From the NCBI GenBank assembly GCA_048262715.1, contig JBLXEV010000005.1:245591-309590 (forward strand): a stretch of 64,000 nt of DNA, in the 5' to 3' direction. Below are positions 44,053 to 52,328 of this stretch, piece after piece (within the stretch, counting starts at the first letter, position 1; every line of letters begins with the position of its first letter). The notes under the pieces are model-generated. The model saw only the letters and a list, made by a program, of their open reading frames with translations, ran no database searches and was not told the origin of the DNA. This DNA comes from Albirhodobacter sp048262715 (GTDB lineage Bacteria > Pseudomonadota > Alphaproteobacteria > Rhodobacterales > Rhodobacteraceae). A program made the position numbers and the translations under genes.

Positions 44053-44583
44053 ATGCAACCCGTTGTTCAAATTGACGTCGACGAGGCCAGCGGTATCTGG
44101 CGGACCGACGGACTGCCGATGGTCTATGTCCCGCGCCATTTTATGGTGAATATGCACAATGAAATCGAGCAGACTTTAGGTCGCCCTGCATATGTGGCTC
44201 TGCTCGAACGCTCGGGCGCGAAATCGGCGCGCTACTGGTGCCAGAACCAGGCAGACCAACTAGACCTCTCTGCGCCGGAGATCGTTGAGCACTATCTGAA
44301 ACGGCTGTCGGAACGCGGCTGGGGACGATTTTCGATCACCGCGATGAACCCTGCAAAACTGACTGCGCAGATCACCTTGCAAGACTCGATCTATGTTCTC
44401 GAGGAGCGGGGGCAATCCGCAGAGCCAATCTGCTATATGTTCGAAGGCTTTCTGATCGGCGCCATGCAGTTCCTATGTGATGCGCAAGGGATCGTTCCCA
44501 AAGAGATTACATGCCGTGAGAGCGCATGCGCCGCAATGGGCGCACCTGAGTGCCGCTTTGACGTCAGCTGCATCCTCTCCTGA
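44053..44583 (+). CDS. DUF5943-like / 4-vinyl-reductase (V4R)-type domain protein
   Basis: A 176-residue cytoplasmic protein. It begins MQPVVQIDVDEASGIWRTDG and ends with a V4R-like Cys cluster, EITCRESACAAMGAPECRFDV, where spaced Cys residues could bind a metal. The middle contains LERSGAKSARYWCQ and ERGWGRFSITAMNP. From memory of Pseudomonas aeruginosa, a similar protein (PA5397) sits beside a dipeptidase (PA5396) and the dimethylglycine demethylase genes dgcAB; no function is established. Here it sits directly before a dipeptidase gene. AAAAGGAATG precedes its start. Confidence 0.72.
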   Translation: MQPVVQIDVDEASGIWRTDGLPMVYVPRHFMVNMHNEIEQTLGRPAYVALLERSGAKSARYWCQNQADQLDLSAPEIVEHYLKRLSERGWGRFSITAMNPAKLTAQITLQDSIYVLEERGQSAEPICYMFEGFLIGAMQFLCDAQGIVPKEITCRESACAAMGAPECRFDVSCILS

Positions 44584-44640
44584 ACCCACCAAAAACCGGC
44601 ATGCCTGCCAGTCATAATCTGCATCGAAATGGAAAGTCAC

Positions 44641-45627
44641 ATGAACACCAATGCCAGCACGATTTATAAGAATGCGATCGTCTTCGACGGTCTCATCATC
44701 TCGAATTGGAGTGGAGATCTTTTTAGGGAAATGCAGCAATCTGGTCTGACGGCGGCAAATTGCACCTGCAGCGTCTGGGAGAATTTCACGGATACCGTAA
44801 ACAATCTTGTGGCATGGAATGGCTGGTTGCGCGAATTTTCTGATCATATCGTCAAGGCGGAAACTGTCTCCGACATCCACGCGGCAAAATCTGCAGGCAA
44901 GACGGCGATCATTCTGGGCATGCAAAACACCTCCGCATTTGAGGACAAAATCGGCTACGTCGAGATCCTCAAAACCTTGGGCGTTGGTATCGCTCAGATG
45001 ACCTATAATACGCAAAACTGGGTTGGCAGTGGCTGCTATGAAGGGCGCGACAGCGGATTGTCGGATTTCGGTCGCGAGGTTGTGGCTGAGATGAACCGTG
45101 TAGGGATGCTGTGTGATCTTAGCCATGTCGGGCCAAAGACCTCGCGCGATGTCATCGATTGCTCGACAATGCCGGTGGCGTATTCGCATTGTCTGCCATC
45201 GGGGCTGAAGCAGCATCCGCGCAACAAGTCTGACGAAGAACTCCGATATATCGTGGAGAAGGGCGGCTTCGTTGGCGTGACGATGTTCCCCCCGTTTTTG
45301 GCCAAGGGAACCGCGGCAACCATCGCCGATTATATCTCAGCAATGGACTATGTGATCAATCTGGTGGGCGAGGATGCCGTTGGAATTGGGACCGACTTCA
45401 CGCAAAACTATGACCAGCCCTTCTTTGACTGGATTACCCACGATAAGGGGTTTGGTCGTCGGCTGACTAAATTTGGCGAGATCGTCAATCCAGAAGGGCT
45501 GCGCCACATCCGGGACTTTCCAAACATCGCCGATGCTATGGAGGTCGCAGGCTGGAACGCCGCACGCATTGAAAAGGTGCTAGGCCAGAATTGGCTCAAC
45601 TTGCTCGGTGAGGTTTGGAAGACGTAG
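44641..45627 (+). CDS. Membrane dipeptidase family protein (peptidase M19)
   Basis: A 328-residue metal-dependent TIM-barrel enzyme of the renal dipeptidase family. Seen: FDGLIISNWSGD, which is where the usual HxD metal motif of strand 1 would lie, KTAIILGMQNTSAF (usually GxEG), MTYNTQNWVGSGCYEGRD, RVGMLCDLSHVG (conserved D-x-SH), MPVAYSHC and VGIGTDF. The first metal ligands are altered (DGLIISNW instead of DxHxD, QN instead of EG), so classical binuclear dipeptidase chemistry is doubtful. GGAAAG precedes the ATG at 44641; an ATG 12 bases earlier lacks it. It pairs with the DUF5943-like gene, 57 bp upstream. Confidence 0.85.
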   Translation: MNTNASTIYKNAIVFDGLIISNWSGDLFREMQQSGLTAANCTCSVWENFTDTVNNLVAWNGWLREFSDHIVKAETVSDIHAAKSAGKTAIILGMQNTSAFEDKIGYVEILKTLGVGIAQMTYNTQNWVGSGCYEGRDSGLSDFGREVVAEMNRVGMLCDLSHVGPKTSRDVIDCSTMPVAYSHCLPSGLKQHPRNKSDEELRYIVEKGGFVGVTMFPPFLAKGTAATIADYISAMDYVINLVGEDAVGIGTDFTQNYDQPFFDWITHDKGFGRRLTKFGEIVNPEGLRHIRDFPNIADAMEVAGWNAARIEKVLGQNWLNLLGEVWKT

Positions 45628-45721
45628 GCCGCATGTTCAGGCCGGAGGTTACCAGAAGGCTGCTATGTGTAGACGACGATAAATCGACATTCAGGGGAAG
45701 AAACATCAGGAGCATCTCCCC

Positions 45722-45843
45722 CTGCATGGGCTCCCGAAGGAGGCCATGGTAATCGCCGTCAACCGCAACCTCAACCCGACCTATGTGGCCTACGCCCTGA
45801 CCGACCTGCACATCCTGCGCGGCCCGCCGGAATACATAAAACC
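45722..45843 (+). pseudogene. IS3-family transposase (OrfB) fragment
   Basis: The plus strand encodes LPKEAMVIAVNRNLNPTYVA then YALTDLHILRGPPEYIK, which parallels the DDE catalytic core of IS3-family OrfB (ECLAIRVNRKLNSxDVIxxLTDLFILRGxPEHIRSDNGPEF). It stops just before the catalytic SDNGPE motif. No inverted repeats or rest of the element are evident. The remaining gap sequence (45628-45721, 45880-46098) is non-coding as far as I can see. Confidence 0.6.
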
Positions 45844-45844
45844 C

Positions 45845-45879
45845 CCCTCTCATCAATCGCACTGCAATCGATGAGAGGG
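45845..45879 (-). terminator. Terminator-like hairpin
   Basis: CCCTCTCATC (45845-45854) pairs with GATGAGAGGG (45870-45879) around a 15-base loop. On the minus strand it is followed by GGGTTTTATG, so it would stop transcription coming from the TRAP relics to its right. Confidence 0.55.
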
Positions 45880-46098
45880 CAGCGTCGCGGTATTTATCGT
45901 GAAAACGGGGCGGGCTTGGATCGGAGCAATCGGTGGCAAGGCGATCCGTCACTCTGCCTGAAATGGCCCCAACGCCTCATGAACACCGCGCGCGAAACGC
46001 AGATATACCCAAACGGTCCAGCCAAGAACCAAATGTGAAGAACGCTAGCCCTTAAGCACCGAGGAGCTACCAGACAAAGCCGTCAAGCGGGAACATCA

Positions 46099-46525
46099 TC
46101 ACCCTGATATGACCTGCGGCAACCACAACGCCATGGCGGGAAAGGCCAGGATCAGCGCGATGCGGATCATCTCCGCCCCGAAGAACGGCAGGACGCCCTT
46201 GAAGGTCTCGGACATGGGCACATTCCGCGCCATCGAGGAGATCACGAAGACGTTCATCCCCACCGGCGGCGTAATCAGGCCAAGTTCAACCACGATCAAC
46301 GCGAGGATCCCGAACCAAATCTTGAGGTCTTCCGTGCTCATGCCAAAACCAGCCCCATCCGCCCCCATGTAGAGCCCGCCGTTGAGTTCCACCAACACGG
46401 GCCAGAAAAAGGGAATGACCAGCAAGATCATCGACAAGCTATCCATCAGGCACCCCCGCAGGATCAGCGCGAGCAGCAGCACAATCATCACAAGCATCGG
46501 CGCCGCGCCGAAAATGGCACCGACC
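46099..46525 (-). pseudogene. TRAP transporter large permease (DctM), C-terminal relic
   Basis: The frame gives APMLVMIVLLLALILRGCLM, DSLSMILLVIPFFWPVLVEL, then WFGILALIVVELGLITPPVG, MNVFVISSMARNVP and the final helix up to the stop at 46099. This is the last third of DctM with its conserved MDSLSM and ELGLITPPVG motifs. It is joined directly to a DctQ N-terminus on the upstream side by what looks like an internal deletion of over 1 kb. Confidence 0.85.
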
Positions 46526-46666
46526 GACCACCGACACCACATTGACTGCGACCACAGCGAGAAGCATCACTCCGCCCAACAGTGCCCACCCCGTGATCAA
46601 GGTAGACGCCAGCCCCGTCGGCGGCAGGGCGTCGGGGCTGGCGGCAGGGCTGGCGTCGACGGCCAT
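46515..46666 (-). pseudogene. TRAP transporter small permease (DctQ), N-terminal relic
   Basis: It starts MAVDASPAASPDALPPTGLA and runs into the first helix TLITGWALLGGVMLLAVVAV, NVVSVVG, then the DctM relic begins in another frame. The DctP stop and this ATG are adjacent (TGAATG), as in intact dctPQM operons. Only about 45 of some 170 residues remain. Confidence 0.7.
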
Positions 46667-47185
46667 TCACCCGGCCCCCGCGTTTTGCGCCACGAATGTG
46701 CGGGCGCGTTCGACCAGGCCCGCACCATCGATGCCCTTGCCCGCTGACCTCTGTGATCCACTGCTCGACAACCGGCGCAATGGTGTCGCGGAAGACGGCT
46801 GTTTCGGCTTCTGTCAGGACAGTATGGGTATTGCCCGCCTCCGTCGCGACCTTGATCCCGAAATCGTCCGAGGCCCGCCAGATCGCGCCAACCTCTGCCC
46901 GCCAATCGCGGCCCGAAGTATCGCGGAACGCCTGCTGGATGTCCTCCGGCAGATCGGCCCAACAGCCGGCGTTCATCGACACTTGGAACGTCGTGTTGCC
47001 GAAGCGCTCCATCTCGAAACCTTCGATCTGGAACTGGGTCTGTGCCTGAATCTTCAACGGCGGAATGATCTCGCACGGGATCAGCGCGCCATCAACGACA
47101 CCTTTTTGCAGCGCAGGCGGAAGCTCCGGCGCGGGCATGGCGATTGGTGCCGCGCCCAGTGCTTCGATCACCCAAGCGCCGCATA
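46667..47185 (-). pseudogene. TRAP solute-binding protein (DctP), C-terminal relic
   Basis: The frame reads AWVIEALGAAPIAMPAPELP, PALQKGVVDGALIPCEIIPP, then FQVSMNAGCWADLPEDIQQA and FRDTIAPVVEQWITEV. The EALGAxPxxMPxPExxxALQxGVVDG run is diagnostic for DctP. A frameshift near 46745 is needed to reach the natural end GIDGAGLVERARTFVAQNAG and the stop at 46667-46669. The N-terminal half is gone; the break at about 47180 abuts a LysR relic on the other strand. Confidence 0.82.
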
Positions 47186-47783
47186 TCGGATCTGGGCGAG
47201 CTGTCGTATTTGCACTATAATTGTGCCTCTGGCGCAAAAGGCGGCGCCTCGGGTCACCATCGAAGCTGTTGAGCTCGATGTCGCGCAGATTGAGGAATGG
47301 CTGGCGATCGGGCGTATCGATCTCGCCATCGGGAACCACGCGAAGTCCCTCGAGACGACACAGGCCGAAACCTTGCTCAAAGAATACTATGTTGCTCTGG
47401 TCAACCGCGATCATCCGCGTGTTCGGGGGCAGATGACCGATGCCGATAATTTTCGTGAGAGCCACGTCTGCGTGTCCGAGACGAGCGGTCATTGGCAGGG
47501 CCCTGAGGTATCGCCGCTAACCGGTGCCAAGCGGCAGGTTGCCCTGCGGCTGAAACATTTTTTTGGTCTGCGAGAGTTCGTCGGGCACAGCGAACTGGTG
47601 GCGATTGTACCGTCAAGAATCGGGCAGGACTTTGCCCGTTTTGCCAATGTAGAACCGCTGGAACTGCCGTTTTCCAGCCCGCAATTTTTCGTTCAGATGT
47701 TGTGGCAAATGGCCGCCGGAGACCGTTCCGAACAACGGTGGCTCCGCGATTTAACGCGGCGCGCAGTGCAGAGATTTCTTTAG
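47176..47783 (+). pseudogene. LysR-family regulator relic (effector domain only)
   Basis: Starting RISDLGELSYLHY in one frame and continuing in another as VPLAQKAAPRVTIEAVELDV, EEWLAIGRIDLAIGNHAKSL up to the stop at 47783, this is a LysR substrate-binding domain (about residues 90 to 300). The DNA-binding half is missing and there is a frameshift near 47220. It probably once controlled the neighbouring TRAP genes. Confidence 0.8.
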
Positions 47784-48130
47784 AGTAAGCACTTCGGCAG
47801 CGGGATCGCCCCAACTCAACATGACCCAGCACCTTTGCGGATAGCTTTCTTCTCGCGCTGTCCTCCGCGGCTGGAAAAAATTCCCACTGCGTACCATGAC
47901 GCCGCGCAATCCAGATCGCCGAGCATGACGCCAATGAAACCTTCAACAGGTATAGTGTGTCTTGCGCGCCAGATGCATACAACGCATCGCGCTACCATAA
48001 GCCATTATGATTGATGGGAATAATACGGATCAGACTGCGCCTCGGTCAGCCAGACGAGATCAAACATATCACGGCTCCTGTAGCGGAGCCGTGACACAAG
48101 AAACGGGCCAGGAATTAAGCCGTCCAGAAC
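47784..48130. other. Non-coding stretch with a terminator-like hairpin
   Basis: I see no supported gene. TCACGGCTCC (48070-48079) and GGAGCCGTGA (48086-48095) form a perfect 10-bp stem with loop TGTAGC. On the minus strand it is followed by TATGTTTGATC, so it is a plausible terminator for the transpeptidase operon ending at 48131. Confidence 0.55.
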
Positions 48131-48856
48131 CTAACCTTCAGAGGCCGTGAGCACGGGCGGTATCGTGACAGCGGGATCGAGTAGTCCCTTACCGCTTTCC
48201 GCCTCGGTCAAGACTACGACGCGCGCACCGGACCGAACGAGGCTTTCCAGTTCAATCACATCCTGATGGAACATTCGGATACATCCGGCGGAGGTGGCAT
48301 TCCCGATTGAGCTCACCTCCGAAGTGCCATGGATCCGGTAGTAGGTATCGCGATTACCTTTGTGCAGATAAAGGGCCCTTGCGCCCAGCGGATTCCACAA
48401 TCCGCCCTCCATGCCGTCACTCAGCGCGGCGTAGGTCTCCGGAAACTCCTGGATCATGTTCTGTGTCGGGATCCAACTGGGCCAATCGCGACTATAGGGG
48501 ATATGGGCCGTTCCCGAGAAGGCGCGCCCTTGGTCTCCAACCGCGACGCCGTAACGGATCGCCCGATTATCCGGTTGAATATAATAGAGAAAACGCTGCC
48601 ATGGATCGATAATGATCGAGCCCGGTTTCTCGTCCGTCCAGTAATCAACCTCACGGCGGATATTGCGATCACTCAGGTATTTCCTCGGAACCTCAGGGAT
48701 ATTGATGCCGCCATCCTCTAGTCCCGCATAATGGGCCGCCACTTCGGGCGGCAACTCTGGTTCTGGAGGAGGAGCGGGTTCTGGCGGGACAGCACAAGCG
48801 GCCAGAAAACACAGTGACGCGCCCGCAATCAGGCTGCGGCGAAGATAGGTTAGCAT
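48131..48856 (-). CDS. L,D-transpeptidase (YkuD family), lipoprotein
   Basis: A 241-residue envelope protein. The N-terminal signal ends in the lipobox LAAC (Cys21), followed by a proline-rich linker (AVPPEPAPPPEPELPPEV). The YkuD domain (about 78-215) has HGTSE at about 176 and the catalytic SAGCIRM with Cys192. It forms 3-3 peptidoglycan cross-links or anchors proteins to peptidoglycan in the periplasm. Its active cysteine needs to be kept reduced, and it is the last gene of an operon of thiol-redox proteins, with its start overlapping the TlpA-like stop (TGATG). Confidence 0.93.
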   Translation of the reverse strand: MLTYLRRSLIAGASLCFLAACAVPPEPAPPPEPELPPEVAAHYAGLEDGGINIPEVPRKYLSDRNIRREVDYWTDEKPGSIIIDPWQRFLYYIQPDNRAIRYGVAVGDQGRAFSGTAHIPYSRDWPSWIPTQNMIQEFPETYAALSDGMEGGLWNPLGARALYLHKGNRDTYYRIHGTSEVSSIGNATSAGCIRMFHQDVIELESLVRSGARVVVLTEAESGKGLLDPAVTIPPVLTASEG

Positions 48857-49659
48857 CAGTTTGAATCCTTGAGGTTTTGGATAGCGGCCAGCAATTGCGC
48901 GCGCGAGATCTCTCCCATATGCGCGGCGCTGAGCTGCCCGCTGGCATCGATAAACAATGTGGTCGGCAGTCCCATGGCACCGAAATGCCGCATCATCTCA
49001 GACCCCGGATCCAGTACCGGCGAAAGGATGATCCCTGCTTGCGATAGATAGCGGCGGACAGCTTCAGCGCTCTCCCCCTGATTGACGAAATGCAAATCCG
49101 CTCCGGTCTGCATGGCCGCCACATCGGCCATCATCGGCATTTCACGCCGACAGGGCGGGCACCAAGTCGCCCATAAATTGATGACCATCGGGCGCCCTTG
49201 AACGCTCTCAACTGCGACCGGATCTCCGCCGAGCGAAAGGAGGAGTGCCGTCTCCGGCATTGCCATATCCGTGCCACGAACCAGTTGATGCACCACGTTC
49301 CACGACGCAAAGGCGATGATCGCGCTGCCCGCCATCTGCAAGAACATGTCGGGCGTGCGCCACAGATACCACGCACTCACGAGCGCAAAACCGGCAAGCG
49401 CCCAAAGCGGGCTAAAGCCGCCCTGCCAGAAGGCAAAGACAGTCAGCGGATCTGCCAGATAGACAGAAGCATGCTGCATAACAAAGCCGATCCTTGCGGA
49501 GACAGCCGCGCCTATCGCAGCACCGCTGGCCCAGAGGCTGATGGCAGGGCCGGTTTTGCGGCCTATCAGCCAAGTAACAAGCATGAGAACGACAAGCCCG
49601 GCAAAAACCGGCGCGCGATCAGCCGAAAGGACGAAAGGCCCAATGGAAATGCCGCCCAT
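48856..49659 (-). CDS. Fusion of Lgt-like membrane domain and TlpA-type thioredoxin
   Basis: A 267-residue protein. Residues 1 to about 125 are hydrophobic and resemble part of prolipoprotein diacylglyceryl transferase: SARIGFVMQHASVYLADPLT followed by VFAFWQGGFSP. The Lgt catalytic HGG segment is replaced by PLWAL, so transferase activity is unlikely. Residues 135-265 form a TlpA/ResA-like thioredoxin with WATWCPPCRREMP (Cys167 and Cys170) and the cis-Pro loop GLPTTLFID. It would act as a membrane-anchored periplasmic thiol reductase fed by the DsbD-like protein, whose stop overlaps its start (TAATG). Confidence 0.88.
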   Translation of the reverse strand: MGGISIGPFVLSADRAPVFAGLVVLMLVTWLIGRKTGPAISLWASGAAIGAAVSARIGFVMQHASVYLADPLTVFAFWQGGFSPLWALAGFALVSAWYLWRTPDMFLQMAGSAIIAFASWNVVHQLVRGTDMAMPETALLLSLGGDPVAVESVQGRPMVINLWATWCPPCRREMPMMADVAAMQTGADLHFVNQGESAEAVRRYLSQAGIILSPVLDPGSEMMRHFGAMGLPTTLFIDASGQLSAAHMGEISRAQLLAAIQNLKDSN

Positions 49660-51464
49660 TAGTCTGCTGCCCGTGTCAGCGCAGCGGAGGCTCTGATGTC
49701 CTGCGCTGCAATGGAGCCGATCAGGCGGCTGCCCGACGCTTCTCGGCGCTGACGATCCAGGAAGATCATCGTCGGCGGGCCTGCGGCACCGAGCATCTGC
49801 ATCACCTCTTGCGCGTCAATTCCGGCCTCGCTGACATCCGCTTTAATTAGGCGCAGATCATCTAAGGCAGCAGTGACTGCAGGATCAGGCAAGACACTGC
49901 GCTCAATGCCTTTGCAGGTCACGCACCAGTCAGCCGTCAGATAGATCATGGCCGGCCCGTCAGCGTCAACGAGGGCAGAGGTCAGCCCCTTGGCGGTTGT
50001 GATCTCGGCGAAAGGCAAGCTCTCGGAGGCCTCCGCCGCTCCGCCCGTCGCCAGCAACGGGGCCAGAGGGCGCAACGGATCCGTGCTGCCAAGCGCCGCG
50101 CCGAACCCCAACAAGGCCGCAGAAAAGAGCGCGACAAGGCCGCCCATTCGCTGCAACCGCTGGGCGACCGTTGTCGGCGTTTCTGGCCTGTCCAGCACCC
50201 CGAGGAAAACGGCAATGCCAGCCAGCAAAATTGCCCAGAGCGCCAATATGATTGGCCCCAGCATCAACCGATCCAAAAGCCAGATCGCCATGCATAGGAA
50301 AACCACCCCGAAGATCCGCCGCATCGCCTCCATCCAAGCACCCGACTTCGGCAGAATCTTCGCCCCGAACGTGCCAGCCAAAAAGAGTGGCACCCCCTGC
50401 CCCAGACCCAGCGTGAACAAGGCAGCCGCGCCGAGGGCGACATCACCCGTCTGCGCAATATAGAGAAATGCACCCGCCAAGGGCGCGGTCACACAGGGAC
50501 CGACAATCAGCGCGGAGGTAAACCCGAGGCACGCCGCCCCGCCCAGTGACCCGCGCCCATGGCCAGTTGACGAAAGCCGAGCGGTCACACCAGCGGGCAG
50601 CTGCAGATCGAACAGACCAAAGCTAGACAAGGCGAGCGCCACAAAGAGCCCGGCAACGGCACCGATTGCCCAAGGCGATTGCATCAGCATCTGAAGGTTC
50701 TGGCCCGACCAGCCAGCCACCACCCCCAGCCCTGCAAAGGCACTGGCCATAGCAAGAACATACGCACCGGAAAGCGCCGCCCCTCTCGCAGGCGTCAGGG
50801 TCTCGCCTTGCCGCGCAAGCATCCCCGCCAAAATCGGAACCATCGGCAAAACACAAGGCGTCAGCGCCAGCAGGAGACCAAACCCGAAAAACGCAAGAAG
50901 CACCAATAGGGCTCCGCCCCGCTCCGCGAGATCCGCAAGCAGACCTTGGTCTTCTGCCAATTGCAGACCCCTATCGGGCAGGGCCGTGCGCGTGCCTGAA
51001 GCCGCCTCCGATAAGGCTGGCAGGGTAAGCGTGCTCGTGACCGGAGCGTAGCAAATTCCCTCCTCCTGACAGCCCTGCCAGGTTACGCGAACCTCTCCGC
51101 CCGCCCTTGGCAGCACCGCCATCGCGCTGTTGTAATAGACCTCGACCGCCCCAAAATTCGGATCGTCCTTTTGCTCCCCAGGCACGGTCTCCAGCGAGAG
51201 CGCCACACCCTCCGGCGTTTCCGCATGCATGTAATCGCGGTAGAGGTAGTACCCTGGCTCAATCGTCCATCCGATTTCGATGCGACCCTCATGCGAGCCG
51301 CGAACGTCAATCCTGAACGCCTCTTGCGGAGACAAGGGCTGGTCGGCCTGACCGGAAAAACTGAAGGTCTGGGCGAGAATCGGCCCCGCGATCAGCACAG
51401 ACAACATGATCGTCATCACGAGACGGATGGCCCAATGGGCGCGCAAATCGGGATCAGTTTTCAT
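49659..51464 (-). CDS. dsbD: Thiol:disulfide interchange protein DsbD
   Basis: A 601-residue inner-membrane electron conduit. After a signal peptide ending about residue 31 (ILAQ), the N-terminal alpha domain carries the Cys pair in GCQEEGICYAP (Cys132, Cys138). The central CcdA-like region has LTPCVLPMVPIL and the second Cys in LIVGPCVTAPLAG within eight helices. The C-terminal thioredoxin domain has DWCVTCKGIE. It moves electrons from cytoplasmic thioredoxin to periplasmic partners, here likely the DsbA-like and TlpA-like proteins. ATG at 51464 is preferred; a GTG at 51539 overlapping the dsbA stop is possible. An ScsB-type role in copper stress is an alternative. Confidence 0.92.
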   Translation of the reverse strand: MKTDPDLRAHWAIRLVMTIMLSVLIAGPILAQTFSFSGQADQPLSPQEAFRIDVRGSHEGRIEIGWTIEPGYYLYRDYMHAETPEGVALSLETVPGEQKDDPNFGAVEVYYNSAMAVLPRAGGEVRVTWQGCQEEGICYAPVTSTLTLPALSEAASGTRTALPDRGLQLAEDQGLLADLAERGGALLVLLAFFGFGLLLALTPCVLPMVPILAGMLARQGETLTPARGAALSGAYVLAMASAFAGLGVVAGWSGQNLQMLMQSPWAIGAVAGLFVALALSSFGLFDLQLPAGVTARLSSTGHGRGSLGGAACLGFTSALIVGPCVTAPLAGAFLYIAQTGDVALGAAALFTLGLGQGVPLFLAGTFGAKILPKSGAWMEAMRRIFGVVFLCMAIWLLDRLMLGPIILALWAILLAGIAVFLGVLDRPETPTTVAQRLQRMGGLVALFSAALLGFGAALGSTDPLRPLAPLLATGGAAEASESLPFAEITTAKGLTSALVDADGPAMIYLTADWCVTCKGIERSVLPDPAVTAALDDLRLIKADVSEAGIDAQEVMQMLGAAGPPTMIFLDRQRREASGSRLIGSIAAQDIRASAALTRAAD

Positions 51465-51538
51465 ATCGGCCTGATCCTGGCCTTCGCTTAACCGAACCTT
51501 AAGAACCTCGGCGGGGGCGAAACACGAAAGCGCGAGCA

Positions 51539-52171
51539 CTACAACAGCTCCTCGCGCGCCGCAGCAATCAGCGACGTCAGCGCCGCTTGATCCTGTCCGC
51601 CAAACAGGCCCGCATTGCCTGCTATGAAACTCGGCGTCCCTGTCAGGCCAAGGTGATCGCCCAATTGCATCGAATGGCCGATGTGACCAAGCACATCTTC
51701 GCTTTCCATATCGCGCTTCAACCGCGCTTCATCGAGATCTAGCCCGCGCACCGCCGACATCACCGAGGCTTCTTCGGCCTTGCCTTCGATCTTCATCAGG
51801 GCCTCGTGACACGGCCAGTATTTGCCCTGTTTCAGAGACGCCAGCGAGACTTGCGAAGCGATGAAAGAGCCTTCCCCGAAGATCGGCCATTCGCGGAAAA
51901 CCACCCGCAGCTTGTCATCCGCTGCGATCAACCGCTGAATTACCGGCACCATCGTGCGGCAATAAGGGCAGTTGTAATCGAAGAACTCGGTGAGCGTGAT
52001 ATCGCCTTTCGGATTGCCGAGGACGGGGGGAGAGGCTTCATGCTCGATCGCCGCGCGCAACTCTGGCGGCATCGGGTTGTCGGCCCCAAACCCTGCGCGC
52101 GCGCCGAGCGCCACCAGCCCCATCGAGGCGAGACTGCCTTGTAGGATCCTGCGCCTGTTCATCATAGCCAT
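51539..52171 (-). CDS. DsbA-family thiol oxidoreductase
   Basis: A 210-residue periplasmic protein. The start MAMMNRRRILQGSLASMGLV has a twin-arginine-like RRR before a hydrophobic segment ending AFGA. The thioredoxin fold has FDYNCPYCRTMV (Cys68, Cys71) and the cis-Pro loop LTGTPSFIAG. AAGGAAG lies six bases before the ATG at 52171. It may oxidise or isomerise disulfides in envelope proteins; being encoded with DsbD suggests it is kept reduced, as for ScsC or DsbC-like partners. It is the first gene of the leftward operon and divergent from a two-component system. Confidence 0.92.
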   Translation of the reverse strand: MAMMNRRRILQGSLASMGLVALGARAGFGADNPMPPELRAAIEHEASPPVLGNPKGDITLTEFFDYNCPYCRTMVPVIQRLIAADDKLRVVFREWPIFGEGSFIASQVSLASLKQGKYWPCHEALMKIEGKAEEASVMSAVRGLDLDEARLKRDMESEDVLGHIGHSMQLGDHLGLTGTPSFIAGNAGLFGGQDQAALTSLIAAAREELL

Positions 52172-52328
52172 ATCCGCTTCCTTCACCTTGTTCTGATTGG
52201 CCCATCATGGCGCAACGGTGCGAAACCGGCGCATAATGGCTGCTGGCCGTGTGCAATCAGCGCCGCCTTAAGTCAGGCTTAAGCTAGGTCGGCAATTAAC
52301 GACCATGTGATCGCCGAGAGGAGATGGG

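Noticed and set aside
44629..44640. Upstream ATG for the dipeptidase gene
   Set aside because: The ATG at 44641 has GGAAAG at proper distance; the one at 44629 has none.
47401..47982. Minus-strand open frame of 193 codons across the LysR relic
   Set aside because: Opposite strand of the recognisable LysR effector domain and without any family signal.
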